From NCBI GenBank assembly GCA_035506155.1, contig DATJPX010000161.1, positions 1-64,000 of the forward strand: a stretch of 64,000 nt of DNA, given 5' to 3'. The notes below the pieces were generated by a model. That model was not told where the DNA came from. It did no database searches and worked only from the letters and a program-made list of their open reading frames with translations. This document shows, one piece after another, positions 52,727-61,389 of the stretch (position 1 is its first letter; each line of letters begins with the position of its first letter). This DNA comes from UBA877 sp035506155. Its GTDB lineage: Bacteria > Chloroflexota > Anaerolineae > Anaerolineales > Villigracilaceae. Position numbers and translations under genes: made by a program.

Positions 52727-52761
52727 ACAGGCGTCCGGATGAACTTCATCCGGACGCCTGT
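52727..52761 (-). terminator. Long perfect hairpin after the MocR-type gene
   Basis: ACAGGCGTCCGGATGAA and its exact complement are separated by a single C. The 17-bp stem lies 30 bases past the stop of the regulator gene; the following T-run is weak. Confidence 0.6.
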
Positions 52762-52790
52762 CGGGAGATCGGTTTCTGGTAAGGTAAAAG

Positions 52791-54269
52791 TCAGCGGGCA
52801 GCTTGCAGTCGCCGGATGGCTTTCCCGAGGCGCTTGACCCCGGCCTCGATTTGCTCCGGAGGCTGGACGACGAAATTAAGTCGCAACCAGTCTTTCCCTT
52901 CCACACTGTCGGTGAAGTAATTACTGCCGGGCGTAAAGTCAACGCCTTCCTCGCAGGCAAACGGATACAGCTCGTTTGCAGACAAGTGATCGGGCAGCTG
53001 CAACCAGAGGAATAACCCGCCCTGCGGAGGATCGAGACGGACCCCGGCCGGCAGGCAACGGTCGATCGCCGCGAGCATGGCGTCCCGGCGTTTTCGGAAG
53101 ATCTGACAGGTGCGGCGCAGATGGACCTGGTACCTGCCAACCGTAACATAAGCCTCCAGAGCGCGTTGGATCAGTGTGGAGGTCGCCACGTCGTTGACAC
53201 GCTTGAACTTGACCAGGCAGTCGTAGATCGGGCCTTCGGCAACCAGGAAGCCCACCCGCAAACCCGGCATCAGCATCTTCGAGAACGTGCTGACATAGAT
53301 GACCCGTCCGCCCGAGTCGAGCGCCTTCAAGGCCGGTTGGGTCCGCCCCTCGTAGCGCAAGTCGCCGACGAAATCGTCCTCCAGAATCGGAACATTGTAG
53401 CGATCTGCCAAAACGATCAACTGCCGGCGCCGGGAACCGTTCAAACAGGTGCCGGTGGGATTGTGGAAGTTGGGGATGGTGTAAATCAATTTGGGGTGGT
53501 GCTGCTGGAGCAACTTTTCCAGCACCTCGACTTGCATGCCTTGTCCGTCGACCGGGATTCCGACGGCCTTGAATCCGAGCGCCCGGAACAAATCCAGCGC
53601 GCCTGAATAGGTCGGGTTTTCCACCAGGAGGGTATCCCCCGGCCGGAGGAGGAGTTGTGACACCAGGGAAATTGCCTGTTGTGAACCGGCTGTGATGAGG
53701 ATGTTCTCAGGCAATGTCTGGAGACCCTGGCTGGCCAGGATGTGAGCGATGGTCGCCCGCAACGGGGCATACCCCGTGCGGTCCCCGTAATCCAGGGCGG
53801 CGATGCCGTCCCGGCGCATGACCGTCTGCAGGACTTTGCGAAAATCCTCGACCGGGAAGAGACGCGAATCGCCGATTCCGCCGGCAAAACTGATCGCAGG
53901 AACCTGCTGGGGAATTTTCGCCTTTTCTTCCAGGACGATTGCTTCGGAAATCCCGCTCTGGGTCAAGACGGTCTGTTGCCAGAGTGGCCAGGCGGTTCCA
54001 CCCTCCCCTTTGGGCAGGGAAAGGAGAGGCGTGGGCGGTAAAACGTAGGTACCGCTGCCAACCCGCGAGAAGACCAAGCCATCCGCCTCGAGCCCGGCAT
54101 AGGCATTTTCCACAGTGATCCGGTTGACTCCGAGGTCGTGAGCGAGCTGGCGGCTGGCTGGCAGGCGGGTCTCCGGCGCCAGGCTGCCGGCGAGGATCCC
54201 CTGTCGTAGATAGGTTTCGATCTGTTCATAGAGGGGGATACTGCTTTGGTGTTCCAATGGGATGCGCAT
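52791..54269 (-). CDS. pdxR: MocR/PdxR-type regulator (GntR winged helix plus aminotransferase fold)
   Basis: The 492-residue protein has an N-terminal GntR winged helix (LYEQIETYLRQGILAGSL, LPASRQLAHDLGVNRITVENAY) joined by a linker to a class I aminotransferase-like domain. PLP-site segments are GSQQAI, NPTGT, DDFVGDLRYEG and the Schiff-base Lys in STFSKMLMPGLRVGF. Proteins of this type sense PLP and control PdxS/PdxT, which are encoded divergently here. The symbol rests on that context. GGAGG lies before the ATG. Confidence 0.82.
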   Translation of the reverse strand: MRIPLEHQSSIPLYEQIETYLRQGILAGSLAPETRLPASRQLAHDLGVNRITVENAYAGLEADGLVFSRVGSGTYVLPPTPLLSLPKGEGGTAWPLWQQTVLTQSGISEAIVLEEKAKIPQQVPAISFAGGIGDSRLFPVEDFRKVLQTVMRRDGIAALDYGDRTGYAPLRATIAHILASQGLQTLPENILITAGSQQAISLVSQLLLRPGDTLLVENPTYSGALDLFRALGFKAVGIPVDGQGMQVEVLEKLLQQHHPKLIYTIPNFHNPTGTCLNGSRRRQLIVLADRYNVPILEDDFVGDLRYEGRTQPALKALDSGGRVIYVSTFSKMLMPGLRVGFLVAEGPIYDCLVKFKRVNDVATSTLIQRALEAYVTVGRYQVHLRRTCQIFRKRRDAMLAAIDRCLPAGVRLDPPQGGLFLWLQLPDHLSANELYPFACEEGVDFTPGSNYFTDSVEGKDWLRLNFVVQPPEQIEAGVKRLGKAIRRLQAAR

Positions 54270-54561
54270 CAGGGACCTCCAGAAAATGGCATCATCAATA
54301 TAACATTTTCCGCCCGTAGATCATAGAGCCAATCGCGGAGATTTTGCACCAAACCATTAAATTGGACCGGTATATATTGGCCATTATTGGCTCTTAACAT
54401 ACACCAATTTAATCCTAGAATCAACCCCAAGAGATGGCTGCGCTTCCGATCGCGGTTGTCCTCATCCCCGAAATTCCATCGATCGACGCACGCCCTCCAT
54501 CCGGCTTCAGCGGCTTGGCGGCGTGGTAGAATAAAACCGCATTTCTATACAGGAGATAACC
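54270..54561. promoter_or_regulatory. Divergent control region between the PdxR-like gene and pdxS
   Basis: Two inverted pairs lie here: ATTAAATTGG (54356-54365) with CCAATTTAAT (54404-54413), and AGAGCCAAT (54325-54333) with ATTGGCTCT (54386-54394). TATTGG repeats occur between them at 54375 and 54385. These are good candidates for regulator binding sites. A TAGAAT at 54528-54533 could be the pdxS -10, but no proper -35 is visible. Confidence 0.6.
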
Positions 54562-55449
54562 ATGGAAAACCAAACTGGCACATTTGCCGTCAAAAAGGGG
54601 CTGGCCCAGATGCTTAAAGGTGGCGTCATCATGGATGTCGTTACCCCGGAACATGCCAAGATCGCCGAGGAAGCAGGCGCCTGCGCCGTCATGGCGCTGG
54701 AGCGCGTCCCGGCGGACATCCGTGCACAGGGCGGGGTGGCGCGCATGTCGGACCCGGATCTGATCCTGAAGATCATGGACTCGGTCACCATCCCGGTCAT
54801 GGCCAAATGCCGCATCGGGCACTTCGTCGAAGCGCAGATCCTGGAAGCCGTTGGAATCGACTACATCGACGAATCCGAGGTGCTGACCCCGGCGGACGAA
54901 GAGAATCATATCCTCAAGCACAACTTCAAAGTCCCGTTTGTTTGCGGCTGCCGCAACCTGGGCGAGGCCCTGCGGCGGGTCGGCGAGGGCGCGGCGATGA
55001 TCCGCACCAAAGGGGAGGCTGGGACCGGCGATGTGGTCGAGGCCGTCCGGCACGCCCGCACGGTGCTGGGTGAGATTCGCCGTCTGACGACGATGTCCGA
55101 TGAGGAATTGATGCACTACTCCAAAGAGATCGGCGCGCCGTACGAACTGGTCAAGGAGACCAAGGAATTGGGACGCATGCCGGTGGTCAACTTTGCGGCC
55201 GGCGGCATCGCCACTCCCGCGGATGCGGCCCTCATGATGCAGCTTGGCGTGGACGGTGTCTTCGTCGGCTCGGGCATCTTCAAGTCCGGCGACCCGGCCC
55301 GCCGCGCCGCGGCCATCGTCAAGGCGACCACGCATTATCAGGATGCCTCCATCCTGGCCGAGGTCAGCAAGAACCTGGGCGAGCCGATGGTGGGACGCAA
55401 CGTCTCCACCATGCCGGAGCTCGAGAAGATCGCCGGGCGAGGCTGGTAG
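54562..55449 (+). CDS. pdxS: Pyridoxal 5'-phosphate synthase, synthase subunit
   Basis: PdxS condenses ribose 5-phosphate, glyceraldehyde 3-phosphate and ammonia into PLP. The 295 residues match throughout: KKGLAQMLKGGVIMDVV (catalytic Lys and Asp), ACAVMALERVPADIR, GGVARMSDP, MAKCRIGHFVEAQ, DESEVLTPADE, NFKVPFVCGCRNLGEAL and the phosphate loop GVFVGSGIFKS. AGGAGATAA precedes the ATG. It forms an operon with pdxT. Confidence 0.98.
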   Translation: MENQTGTFAVKKGLAQMLKGGVIMDVVTPEHAKIAEEAGACAVMALERVPADIRAQGGVARMSDPDLILKIMDSVTIPVMAKCRIGHFVEAQILEAVGIDYIDESEVLTPADEENHILKHNFKVPFVCGCRNLGEALRRVGEGAAMIRTKGEAGTGDVVEAVRHARTVLGEIRRLTTMSDEELMHYSKEIGAPYELVKETKELGRMPVVNFAAGGIATPADAALMMQLGVDGVFVGSGIFKSGDPARRAAAIVKATTHYQDASILAEVSKNLGEPMVGRNVSTMPELEKIAGRGW

Positions 55450-55468
55450 GGCGCAATATTTCGTGCCC
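55449..55468. repeat. 20-bp palindrome at the pdxS-pdxT junction
   Basis: GGGCGCAATATTTCGTGCCC has 8-base arms with one wobble and one mismatch. Its first G is the last base of the pdxS stop codon TAG. GTAG on the left and GTAC on the right match the frame of the related elements. Confidence 0.65.
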
Positions 55469-55473
55469 GTACA

Positions 55474-56058
55474 ATGTCTATGAAAATTGGAGTCCTCGCC
55501 ATCCAGGGCGATTTCGCCGAACACATCGTCATGCTCAAGCGCCTGGGCGCGGAGGCCGTCGAAGTCCGCCTGCCGGCCCAGCTCGACGGGCTGGACGGGT
55601 TGATCATCCCCGGCGGCGAATCGACGACAATCGGGAAGCTGGCTGTCGATTACTGCCTGCTCGAGCCTTTGCGTGAGTTCGGAAAGAGCCATGCCATCTG
55701 GGGCACCTGCGCCGGGGCCATCTTCCTCTCCAAGGATGCCCGCCGGGACCAACCCCTGCTGGGCATCATGGACATCACGGTGGAGCGCAACGCCTTCGGC
55801 CGCCAGGTGGACTCATTCGAAGCCGATCTGGATATCGATCCGCTCAAGCAGGCCACCCGGACCAGTGCGCCTTTCCATGCCATCTTCATCCGGGCCCCGA
55901 TCATCGAGGCCGTGCGGGAGGATGCGAAGATCCTTTCCGCCTTGCCGGATGGACGGATCGTGGCTGCCCAGCAGGCAAAACTGCTGGCGACCTCCTTCCA
56001 TCCGGAGCTGACCCAGGATTCGCGATTTCACCAGTATTTTCTGTCGCTGGCACAATAG
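55474..56058 (+). CDS. pdxT: Pyridoxal 5'-phosphate synthase, glutaminase subunit
   Basis: PdxT releases ammonia from glutamine for PdxS. The 194-residue product has IGVLAIQGDFAEH, the GGEST oxyanion segment, the nucleophile in GTCAGAIFL, the family block ITVERNAFGRQVDSFE and the His-Glu pair in SFHPELT. It directly follows pdxS, separated by the palindrome; no clear Shine-Dalgarno is seen. Confidence 0.97.
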   Translation: MSMKIGVLAIQGDFAEHIVMLKRLGAEAVEVRLPAQLDGLDGLIIPGGESTTIGKLAVDYCLLEPLREFGKSHAIWGTCAGAIFLSKDARRDQPLLGIMDITVERNAFGRQVDSFEADLDIDPLKQATRTSAPFHAIFIRAPIIEAVREDAKILSALPDGRIVAAQQAKLLATSFHPELTQDSRFHQYFLSLAQ

Positions 56059-56087
56059 GGATCTGCCTGCCTTTACCACCCATCCTT

Positions 56088-57023
56088 ATGACCGTTCGTT
56101 CGCTCGACATCCTTGACCTGCCACTCCTGCCGCGTTACCGCCGGGATGTGCTTTCCCTGGACAGTGCGCGGATATTGACGCGCGGCAATCCCCTGGGCGC
56201 CGCAGCGATGTTCTCCTATCTCAACCCGCGCCGCCATCTTTATACGGCAGTCGCCAGCGAGGATGGCAGCTCCCTGATGGGACAGGTCATCCTGAACGAA
56301 GAGGAAACTTCCGCCCGGATCACTTTCCTCGCCCCGGAGGAACATGCCAACGGCCTGGTCCTTTCGCTGGTCTCTCACCTGGCTGTCCAGGCCGGCGAAT
56401 GGGGCGCCTTCCACCTGCTGGCCGAAGTGGATGAGGACTCCCCGGTCTTCCGCTCCCTGCGGCAGGCGGGCTTTGCCATGTACGCCTGGCAGCGAGTCTG
56501 GAGGTTGCCAGTAGTGGAAATCCAGGATGCACACGATTCCTGGCGGAAGGCCGAAGAGACCGACTGGCCGGCCATCCAGTCCCTTTATGGCCAGATCGTC
56601 CCGGCCCTGCTCCATCCGGTGGAAATGCTGCCCAAGCAGGTCACGGGATTGGTGTGCCGCTCCGAGGGAAACTTGCAGGCCTACGCGGCGGTGAACAGCG
56701 GACCGAAAGGCATTTGGATCCAACCGCTGGTCCCGCCGGATTCTCCTTGTGTCTCCGACCAGATGGCCAGCCTGGCGGATTCGATCCCCGGGTGGAACGG
56801 GCGGGCCATCTACGTATGCGTCCGTTCCTACCAGACCTGGCTGGAATCGGTTCTGGAGGACCTGGGGGCCGAAGCCGGTCCGCGCCAGGCGGTGATGGTC
56901 AAACGTCTGGCCAAGGTCCAAAAAGTCGAGGAGAAGGTTTCAGCCATCGACAAGGTCCTGGCCAAGCCGGCCGCACCGGTGGCGCGCGCCGTCACCAATG
57001 AAGACATTCCGCCGAAAAAGTGA
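56088..57023 (+). CDS. GNAT-like protein of unknown substrate
   Basis: The 311-residue product shows a GNAT-type pattern in its first half (strand LYTAVASEDGSSLMGQVIL, then AEVDEDSPVFRSLRQAGFAMYAWQRVWRL). The typical acetyl-CoA loop is poorly kept. A second, similar half follows, and the tail is Lys/Ala-rich. It sits between pdxT and the R3H ATPase gene, 12 bp from the latter. The function is unknown. Confidence 0.6.
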   Translation: MTVRSLDILDLPLLPRYRRDVLSLDSARILTRGNPLGAAAMFSYLNPRRHLYTAVASEDGSSLMGQVILNEEETSARITFLAPEEHANGLVLSLVSHLAVQAGEWGAFHLLAEVDEDSPVFRSLRQAGFAMYAWQRVWRLPVVEIQDAHDSWRKAEETDWPAIQSLYGQIVPALLHPVEMLPKQVTGLVCRSEGNLQAYAAVNSGPKGIWIQPLVPPDSPCVSDQMASLADSIPGWNGRAIYVCVRSYQTWLESVLEDLGAEAGPRQAVMVKRLAKVQKVEEKVSAIDKVLAKPAAPVARAVTNEDIPPKK

Positions 57024-57035
57024 TATAAATCCGGT

Positions 57036-58661
57036 ATGACCCAATTAAGAATTACGGATGATCTTGACGCCCTGCTGGGAGTATTACCTGGCGCCATCGT
57101 CGAGGCCGTTCATAAAGCCAACGATTACGACAATCTCCTTGAGATCATCCTCGACTTGGGGCGCGTCCCGACGGCGCGCTACGTCCAGGGCGAGGTGGTT
57201 TTGAGCACCAAGGAAATCGCCCGGGCCGAGCTCGACCACGTCGTCGAGCACATCGGCGAGTTCGACGCGGACAACCGCGCCGGCCTGGAGCGCACCCTGC
57301 ACCGCATCTCCTGCCTGCGCAACCGGCGCGGCCACATCGTCGGCTTGACCTGCCGGGTCGGGCGGGCCGTCTACGGGACGGTCGACATCATCCAGGATAT
57401 CGTCGAGTCGGGCAAGTCCCTGCTCATCCTGGGCCGCCCGGGCGTGGGCAAGACCACGCTCCTGCGCGAGGCCGCCCGCATTTTGGCGGAATCGAAGCGC
57501 GTCATCATCGTCGATACCTCGAACGAGATCGGCGGCGACGGTGACGTGCCCCACCCGGCGGTCGGCAAGGCCCGCCGCATGCAGGTGCGCGAACCGATGC
57601 TCCAGCACGAAGTGATGATCGAGGCGGTCGAGAACCACAACCCCGAGGTGATCGTCATCGACGAGATCGGGCGCGAGCTGGAAGCGGCCGCCGCCCGCAC
57701 GATCGCCGAGCGCGGCGTCCAGCTGATCGGCACCGCCCATGGCCAGACCATCGACAACCTGCTGCTCAACCCGACCCTATCCGACCTGATCGGCGGGATC
57801 GAGGCCGTCACCTTGTCGGATGAGGAGGCCCGCCGGCGCGGCACCCAGAAGACGGTTCTCGAGCGGCGCGCCCCACCCACCTTTGATGTCCTGGTGGAGA
57901 TCCAGCAGCGCGACCGTTTCGCCGTCCACATGGACATTGCCGCTTCGGTCGACTCGCTCCTGCGCGGCTATCCGCTCCCGCCCGAGATCCGCAGCCGGGA
58001 TGCCGAGGGCAGGATCCAGATCGAAAAACCTGCCCCCAATCTGAAATCGCGGCCCGATTCGGAATTCCGCATCGAGAACGGGAATACCACCGGTCCACGC
58101 CGGACCTCCGGCCTGCAGCCTCCCCCGATGGTCTCGACTGCTCCCATGCAGCGGGCCGAGTTCAATCCGCCAACCGAGCCCCGCCGCCTGCCCCTCCAGA
58201 CGACCCGCGTCTATCCTTATGGCGTGGCGCGCGACCGGCTGGTCCAGGCTGCCAAGCGCCTGGGCGTTCCGGCCGTGTTCGTCAAGGAGGCCGGCGAAGC
58301 CGACGTGCTCGTGACCCTGCGGTCGTATTATCGTGACCGCCAGCAGGCCGTGGTCCAGGCCGAGCAGCGCGGCATGCCGATCTTCGTCCTGCGGGCAAAT
58401 ACAGTCAGCCAGATGGAGCAGTTCCTGAGCGACCTGTTCAACCTGTCCGAGCTGGCCCCGGCGCAGGGAGAGCTCGACCAGGCCAAGAACCAGGCCCAGG
58501 CGGCCATCTCAGCCGTGCTGAACGGCGAGCGCTGGGTGGACTTGCCGCCCGGCCCGGCCACAGTCCGGCGAATCCAGCATGAACTGGCCCGCGACGCGGA
58601 GCTGGTCTCGCATTCATACGGCAAGGAACCCCGCCGCCACGTCAGGATTTTCCGGGAGTAA
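57036..58661 (+). CDS. AAA-type ATPase with C-terminal R3H domain (SpoIIIAA/Ycf45-like)
   Basis: The 541-residue protein resembles the Ycf45/SpoIIIAA group. It has an N-terminal LLGVLPGAIVEAV segment, then Walker A (GRPGVGKTTLLREAARIL), VDTSNEIGGDGDVPHPAVGKARRM and Walker B (EVIVIDEIGRELEAAAARTIAERGVQLIGTAHG). A Pro-rich linker (about 330-390) leads to a C-terminal region with a nucleotide-binding-like segment and an R3H-like end (SHSYGKEPRRHVRIF). R3H domains bind single-stranded nucleic acid. The role is unknown in most bacteria. Confidence 0.85.
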   Translation: MTQLRITDDLDALLGVLPGAIVEAVHKANDYDNLLEIILDLGRVPTARYVQGEVVLSTKEIARAELDHVVEHIGEFDADNRAGLERTLHRISCLRNRRGHIVGLTCRVGRAVYGTVDIIQDIVESGKSLLILGRPGVGKTTLLREAARILAESKRVIIVDTSNEIGGDGDVPHPAVGKARRMQVREPMLQHEVMIEAVENHNPEVIVIDEIGRELEAAAARTIAERGVQLIGTAHGQTIDNLLLNPTLSDLIGGIEAVTLSDEEARRRGTQKTVLERRAPPTFDVLVEIQQRDRFAVHMDIAASVDSLLRGYPLPPEIRSRDAEGRIQIEKPAPNLKSRPDSEFRIENGNTTGPRRTSGLQPPPMVSTAPMQRAEFNPPTEPRRLPLQTTRVYPYGVARDRLVQAAKRLGVPAVFVKEAGEADVLVTLRSYYRDRQQAVVQAEQRGMPIFVLRANTVSQMEQFLSDLFNLSELAPAQGELDQAKNQAQAAISAVLNGERWVDLPPGPATVRRIQHELARDAELVSHSYGKEPRRHVRIFRE

Positions 58662-58681
58662 GGGCGCGAGATATCGCGCCC
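58662..58681. repeat. 20-bp palindrome abutting the tmk start codon
   Basis: GGGCGCGAGATATCGCGCCC has perfect 8-base arms around GATA. It follows the TAA of the R3H ATPase gene and ends at the base before the tmk ATG, so it replaces any Shine-Dalgarno. Confidence 0.75.
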
Positions 58682-59311
58682 ATGCGCATGTTCATCACCC
58701 TCGAAGGACCGGATGGATCCGGCAAGACCTCCCACGTCAAGCCCCTGGCCGAATGGCTGGAGGGGCAGGGGTATCATGTTCACACGGCCCGGGAACCCGG
58801 CGGGACGGCCATCAGCGAGCAGATCCGCACGGTCATCCACGATCTGAAAAATACCGAGATGAACCCGCGCACCGAGACGCTGCTCTACCAGGCGGCCCGG
58901 GCGCAGATCGTCGAACAAGTCATCCGGCCGAAGCTGGCCGCGGGTTGGATCGTCCTCTGCGACCGGTACGCCGACTCGACCCTGGCTTACCAGGGCTACG
59001 GGCACCGGCAAAACCTGGACGAGGTGCGCAGCCTGGTGCGTTATGCCACCGGCGGCCTGGTCCCCGACTTGACCCTCCTGCTGGACGTCGATGCCCAGAC
59101 CGGCCTCAGCCGCCGGCAGAAGAGCGGCGGCGAATGGAACCGCCTGGATGCTTATCAGCTCGAGTTCCATTGTCGGGTCCGGGACGGATATCTGGAATTG
59201 GTCCGGCAGGAGCCGATGCGTTGGGTGAAAATCGATGCCGGGAAAGACTGGGAGACCGTCCAGCAGGAGCTCCGCAGAGTGGTTTCCGAACGGATAAAAA
59301 AATCCGCTTGA
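58682..59311 (+). CDS. tmk: Thymidylate kinase
   Basis: Tmk phosphorylates dTMP to dTDP. The 209 residues carry the P-loop TLEGPDGSGKTSHV, REPGGTAISEQIR, the DR(Y) motif in LCDRYADSTLAYQGYG, and the LID region (LSRRQKSGGEWNRLD). The ATG at 58682 directly abuts a palindrome; an alternative ATG at 58688 is possible. No Shine-Dalgarno is visible. Confidence 0.95.
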   Translation: MRMFITLEGPDGSGKTSHVKPLAEWLEGQGYHVHTAREPGGTAISEQIRTVIHDLKNTEMNPRTETLLYQAARAQIVEQVIRPKLAAGWIVLCDRYADSTLAYQGYGHRQNLDEVRSLVRYATGGLVPDLTLLLDVDAQTGLSRRQKSGGEWNRLDAYQLEFHCRVRDGYLELVRQEPMRWVKIDAGKDWETVQQELRRVVSERIKKSA

Positions 59312-59333
59312 CCTAAGCCCAGGTGATTCGATC

Positions 59334-59360
59334 GCCCTTCCCGGTCCGGAAGGGCTTTTT
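59334..59360 (+). terminator. Terminator after tmk
   Basis: GCCCTTCC and GGAAGGGC form a perfect 8-bp stem with a six-base loop followed by TTTTT. Confidence 0.85.
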
Positions 59361-59361
59361 C

Positions 59362-59390
59362 TTGCATTTTCCGCCCGATTGTCGTACACT
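59362..59390 (+). promoter_or_regulatory. Putative promoter of the HicB-DinB fusion gene
   Basis: TTGCAT (59362-59367) and TACACT (59385-59390) are 17 bases apart, just past the tmk terminator. Confidence 0.5.
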
Positions 59391-59446
59391 TGTTCTATAA
59401 ATAAAGGCCTCCATCTGAACGGCTATTGTCTTTCGGAGCAATTGTC

Positions 59447-60169
59447 ATGACAGAATACTTGCTTTACCTCGAATCCGGCCCCAAACACAAGAAGACCATG
59501 GTCCACATGCTGGATCTGCTGGGCTGCATCGCCCAGGGCCCCACCACCGAAGCTGCCCTGGAAGCCTCGCCGGAGGCCATCCGGGCCTTCCTGGGCTTCC
59601 TGAAAAAGCACGGCGAGGCGGTCGACACGCAGGCGCCGTTCACCACCCGGGTGGCGATCCATATCACGGAAGGGACCTGGCTGGCCAACGGCGATCCGAC
59701 CTGCGGCTTCGCCCCCGATTTCGAACCTTTGGCGGCGGAAGATCTGGCGACCTATCTGCGCTGGCTGGACTGGCTGCAAGCCGACCTGCTGGAGTTGGTG
59801 CAGAACCTGTCGTTCGAAAAACTGCAGGAGGAACCCGAGAGCGGCGGCCGCTCGATCCATCATATTCTCCAGCACACCGCCGATTCGCATGGCGTCTACC
59901 TGCGCTACCTGGTCGGCAAGGTGGACGGCCTTTCCGAGGCCCTCAAAGCAGTCCGGGATGCCCCGCTGGAGATCCTGCCGCCGACCCTGACCGATCTTTG
60001 GCACCTGACCAGGACCCGCCTCGAAGCCCTGAGCGAGGCGGAGCGCCGCCAGTCCGTCCCGCATGGACAGGTCACCTGGACAGCCCGCCGGGCGTTGCGG
60101 CGCATGCTCGAGCATGCCTGGGAACACCGCATGGAAATCTCCACCCGCCTGAAAAATCCGATTTCGTGA
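59447..60169 (+). CDS. HicB-like / DinB-like fusion protein
   Basis: The 240-residue protein begins with a HicB-like domain (TEYLLYLESG, HMLDLLGCIAQGPTTEAALEASPEAIRAFL, residues 1-90), normally an antitoxin partner. A DinB-like four-helix bundle follows (about 105-240) with candidate metal His in HHILQHTADSHG and HAWEHRME. No HicA toxin gene is adjacent. GGAG lies nine bases before the ATG at 59447. A ClbS/DfsB-like bundle protein follows 9 bp downstream, so the operon holds two bundle proteins. Confidence 0.75.
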   Translation: MTEYLLYLESGPKHKKTMVHMLDLLGCIAQGPTTEAALEASPEAIRAFLGFLKKHGEAVDTQAPFTTRVAIHITEGTWLANGDPTCGFAPDFEPLAAEDLATYLRWLDWLQADLLELVQNLSFEKLQEEPESGGRSIHHILQHTADSHGVYLRYLVGKVDGLSEALKAVRDAPLEILPPTLTDLWHLTRTRLEALSEAERRQSVPHGQVTWTARRALRRMLEHAWEHRMEISTRLKNPIS

Positions 60170-60178
60170 GGTCAACCA

Positions 60179-60682
60179 ATGGTTGAACCGAAACTTCCTA
60201 AAAACACGGCCGAGCTGTTGGACGATATCGACCGGGAATGGTCTGCCCTGCGGGTCGCGGTGGAAAAGCTGTCCCCGGCCCAGTTGACTACAGCAGACTC
60301 CGGTGGCTGGTCGCCCAAGGATAACCTGGCCCACCTGACCGAATGGATGAAGATCCTGGTGGGCTACCACATGGACCGGCGTCCTTCACCCGAGGTAACC
60401 GGCCTGCCCCTGGCCGTTACGCAGGAGTGGAATTTCGACGTCGTCAACCGGCTGTTCTTCGAGCGCAACCGTGATCGGTCCAGTCGGGATGTTATGGATG
60501 AACTCGAACGCGTCTATGCCGGCGTGGTCGCCAGGCTCAAGTCGATGCCTTTCGAAGAGGTCATGCAGCCGCGCGACCCGGACGATCCCGAAAAACGTCC
60601 CCTGTTGGGATGGATCCTGGGCAACACCTCGGAGCATTTTGCCGAGCACCGTTCCTACATCGAAAGGGCCCTGAAAAAATGA
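60179..60682 (+). CDS. ClbS/DfsB-family four-helix bundle protein
   Basis: The 167-residue protein shows the ClbS/DfsB pattern: an N-terminal helix (LLDDIDREWSALRVAVEKLS), GGWSPKDNLAHLTEWMKILVGYH, then WNFDVVNRLFFERNRDRSSRDVMDELE and a closing GNTSEHFAEHRSYIE. ClbS of the colibactin cluster protects cells from the genotoxin, but most relatives have no known role. It overlaps the next gene by 4 bp. Confidence 0.8.
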   Translation: MVEPKLPKNTAELLDDIDREWSALRVAVEKLSPAQLTTADSGGWSPKDNLAHLTEWMKILVGYHMDRRPSPEVTGLPLAVTQEWNFDVVNRLFFERNRDRSSRDVMDELERVYAGVVARLKSMPFEEVMQPRDPDDPEKRPLLGWILGNTSEHFAEHRSYIERALKK

Positions 60683-61356
60683 ATTTGCACCTTTTCTCCA
60701 CCCCCGGCAAGGACGACATTCGTTACATCCTCGACGCTTGCCGTCCCTACCTGGAAGGCAGGGACGAAGCGGTCGTTGCGTATCTACCGGCAGCCTCCCT
60801 CGACCAGCATTTTCAGGAGCTGACCGAACGTTCTTTCCGCGGCCTGGCGCGGCTGGCGACCATCAACACCGAGCTGCAGACCCTGCCGGAAATGGAAGCC
60901 ATCCTGCGGGATGCCAGCCTGGTCTACATCCCCGGGGGAAATACCTTCCTGCTCAACCACCGGCTGCACCTTTGCAAGATCATCGAATACCTGCGCAGGA
61001 AAGTAGCCGCCGGCCTGCCTGTGGTGGCTTTCAGCGCGGGGACGGTCCTGTGCGGCCCGAACATCCTGACCACCAACGACCTCAACATCGTCCCGACATC
61101 TTATTTCAAGGGGCTGGAGGCGACGCTGTTCAACTTCAACGTCCACTATCCGGAGGACGATTTCCGCCGGGCCGGTCGGGACGAATGGCTGGCGGAGTAT
61201 TTCGTCTTCCACGATAACCCAATCCTGCTCCTGGAAGACGGGGCATACGTGAAAGTCGAAGGACGGAAGACGACCCTGGAGTGGGGTCCAGCCTGGATCT
61301 GGCGTCACGGACAGGAGAAGGAGAAACTGACTCCCGGGAGCCCGATCGCCCTGTAA
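60679..61356 (+). CDS. Peptidase E-like (S51) protein
   Basis: The 225-residue protein has the S51 fold: LHLFSTPGKDDIRYI, the IPGGNTFLLNHRL nucleotide-loop-like segment, the nucleophile Ser in VAFSAGTVLCGPNI, and a His-containing strand (NFNVHYPEDD). Peptidase E cleaves Asp-X dipeptides; cyanophycinase is a relative. The ATG overlaps the upstream stop (ATGA at 60679-60682). The in-frame extension to 60610 lies inside that gene and is rejected. Confidence 0.8.
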   Translation: MNLHLFSTPGKDDIRYILDACRPYLEGRDEAVVAYLPAASLDQHFQELTERSFRGLARLATINTELQTLPEMEAILRDASLVYIPGGNTFLLNHRLHLCKIIEYLRRKVAAGLPVVAFSAGTVLCGPNILTTNDLNIVPTSYFKGLEATLFNFNVHYPEDDFRRAGRDEWLAEYFVFHDNPILLLEDGAYVKVEGRKTTLEWGPAWIWRHGQEKEKLTPGSPIAL

Positions 61357-61389
61357 GGGTTCAGCCTGACCGTTCGGATTTCGTTCGGG

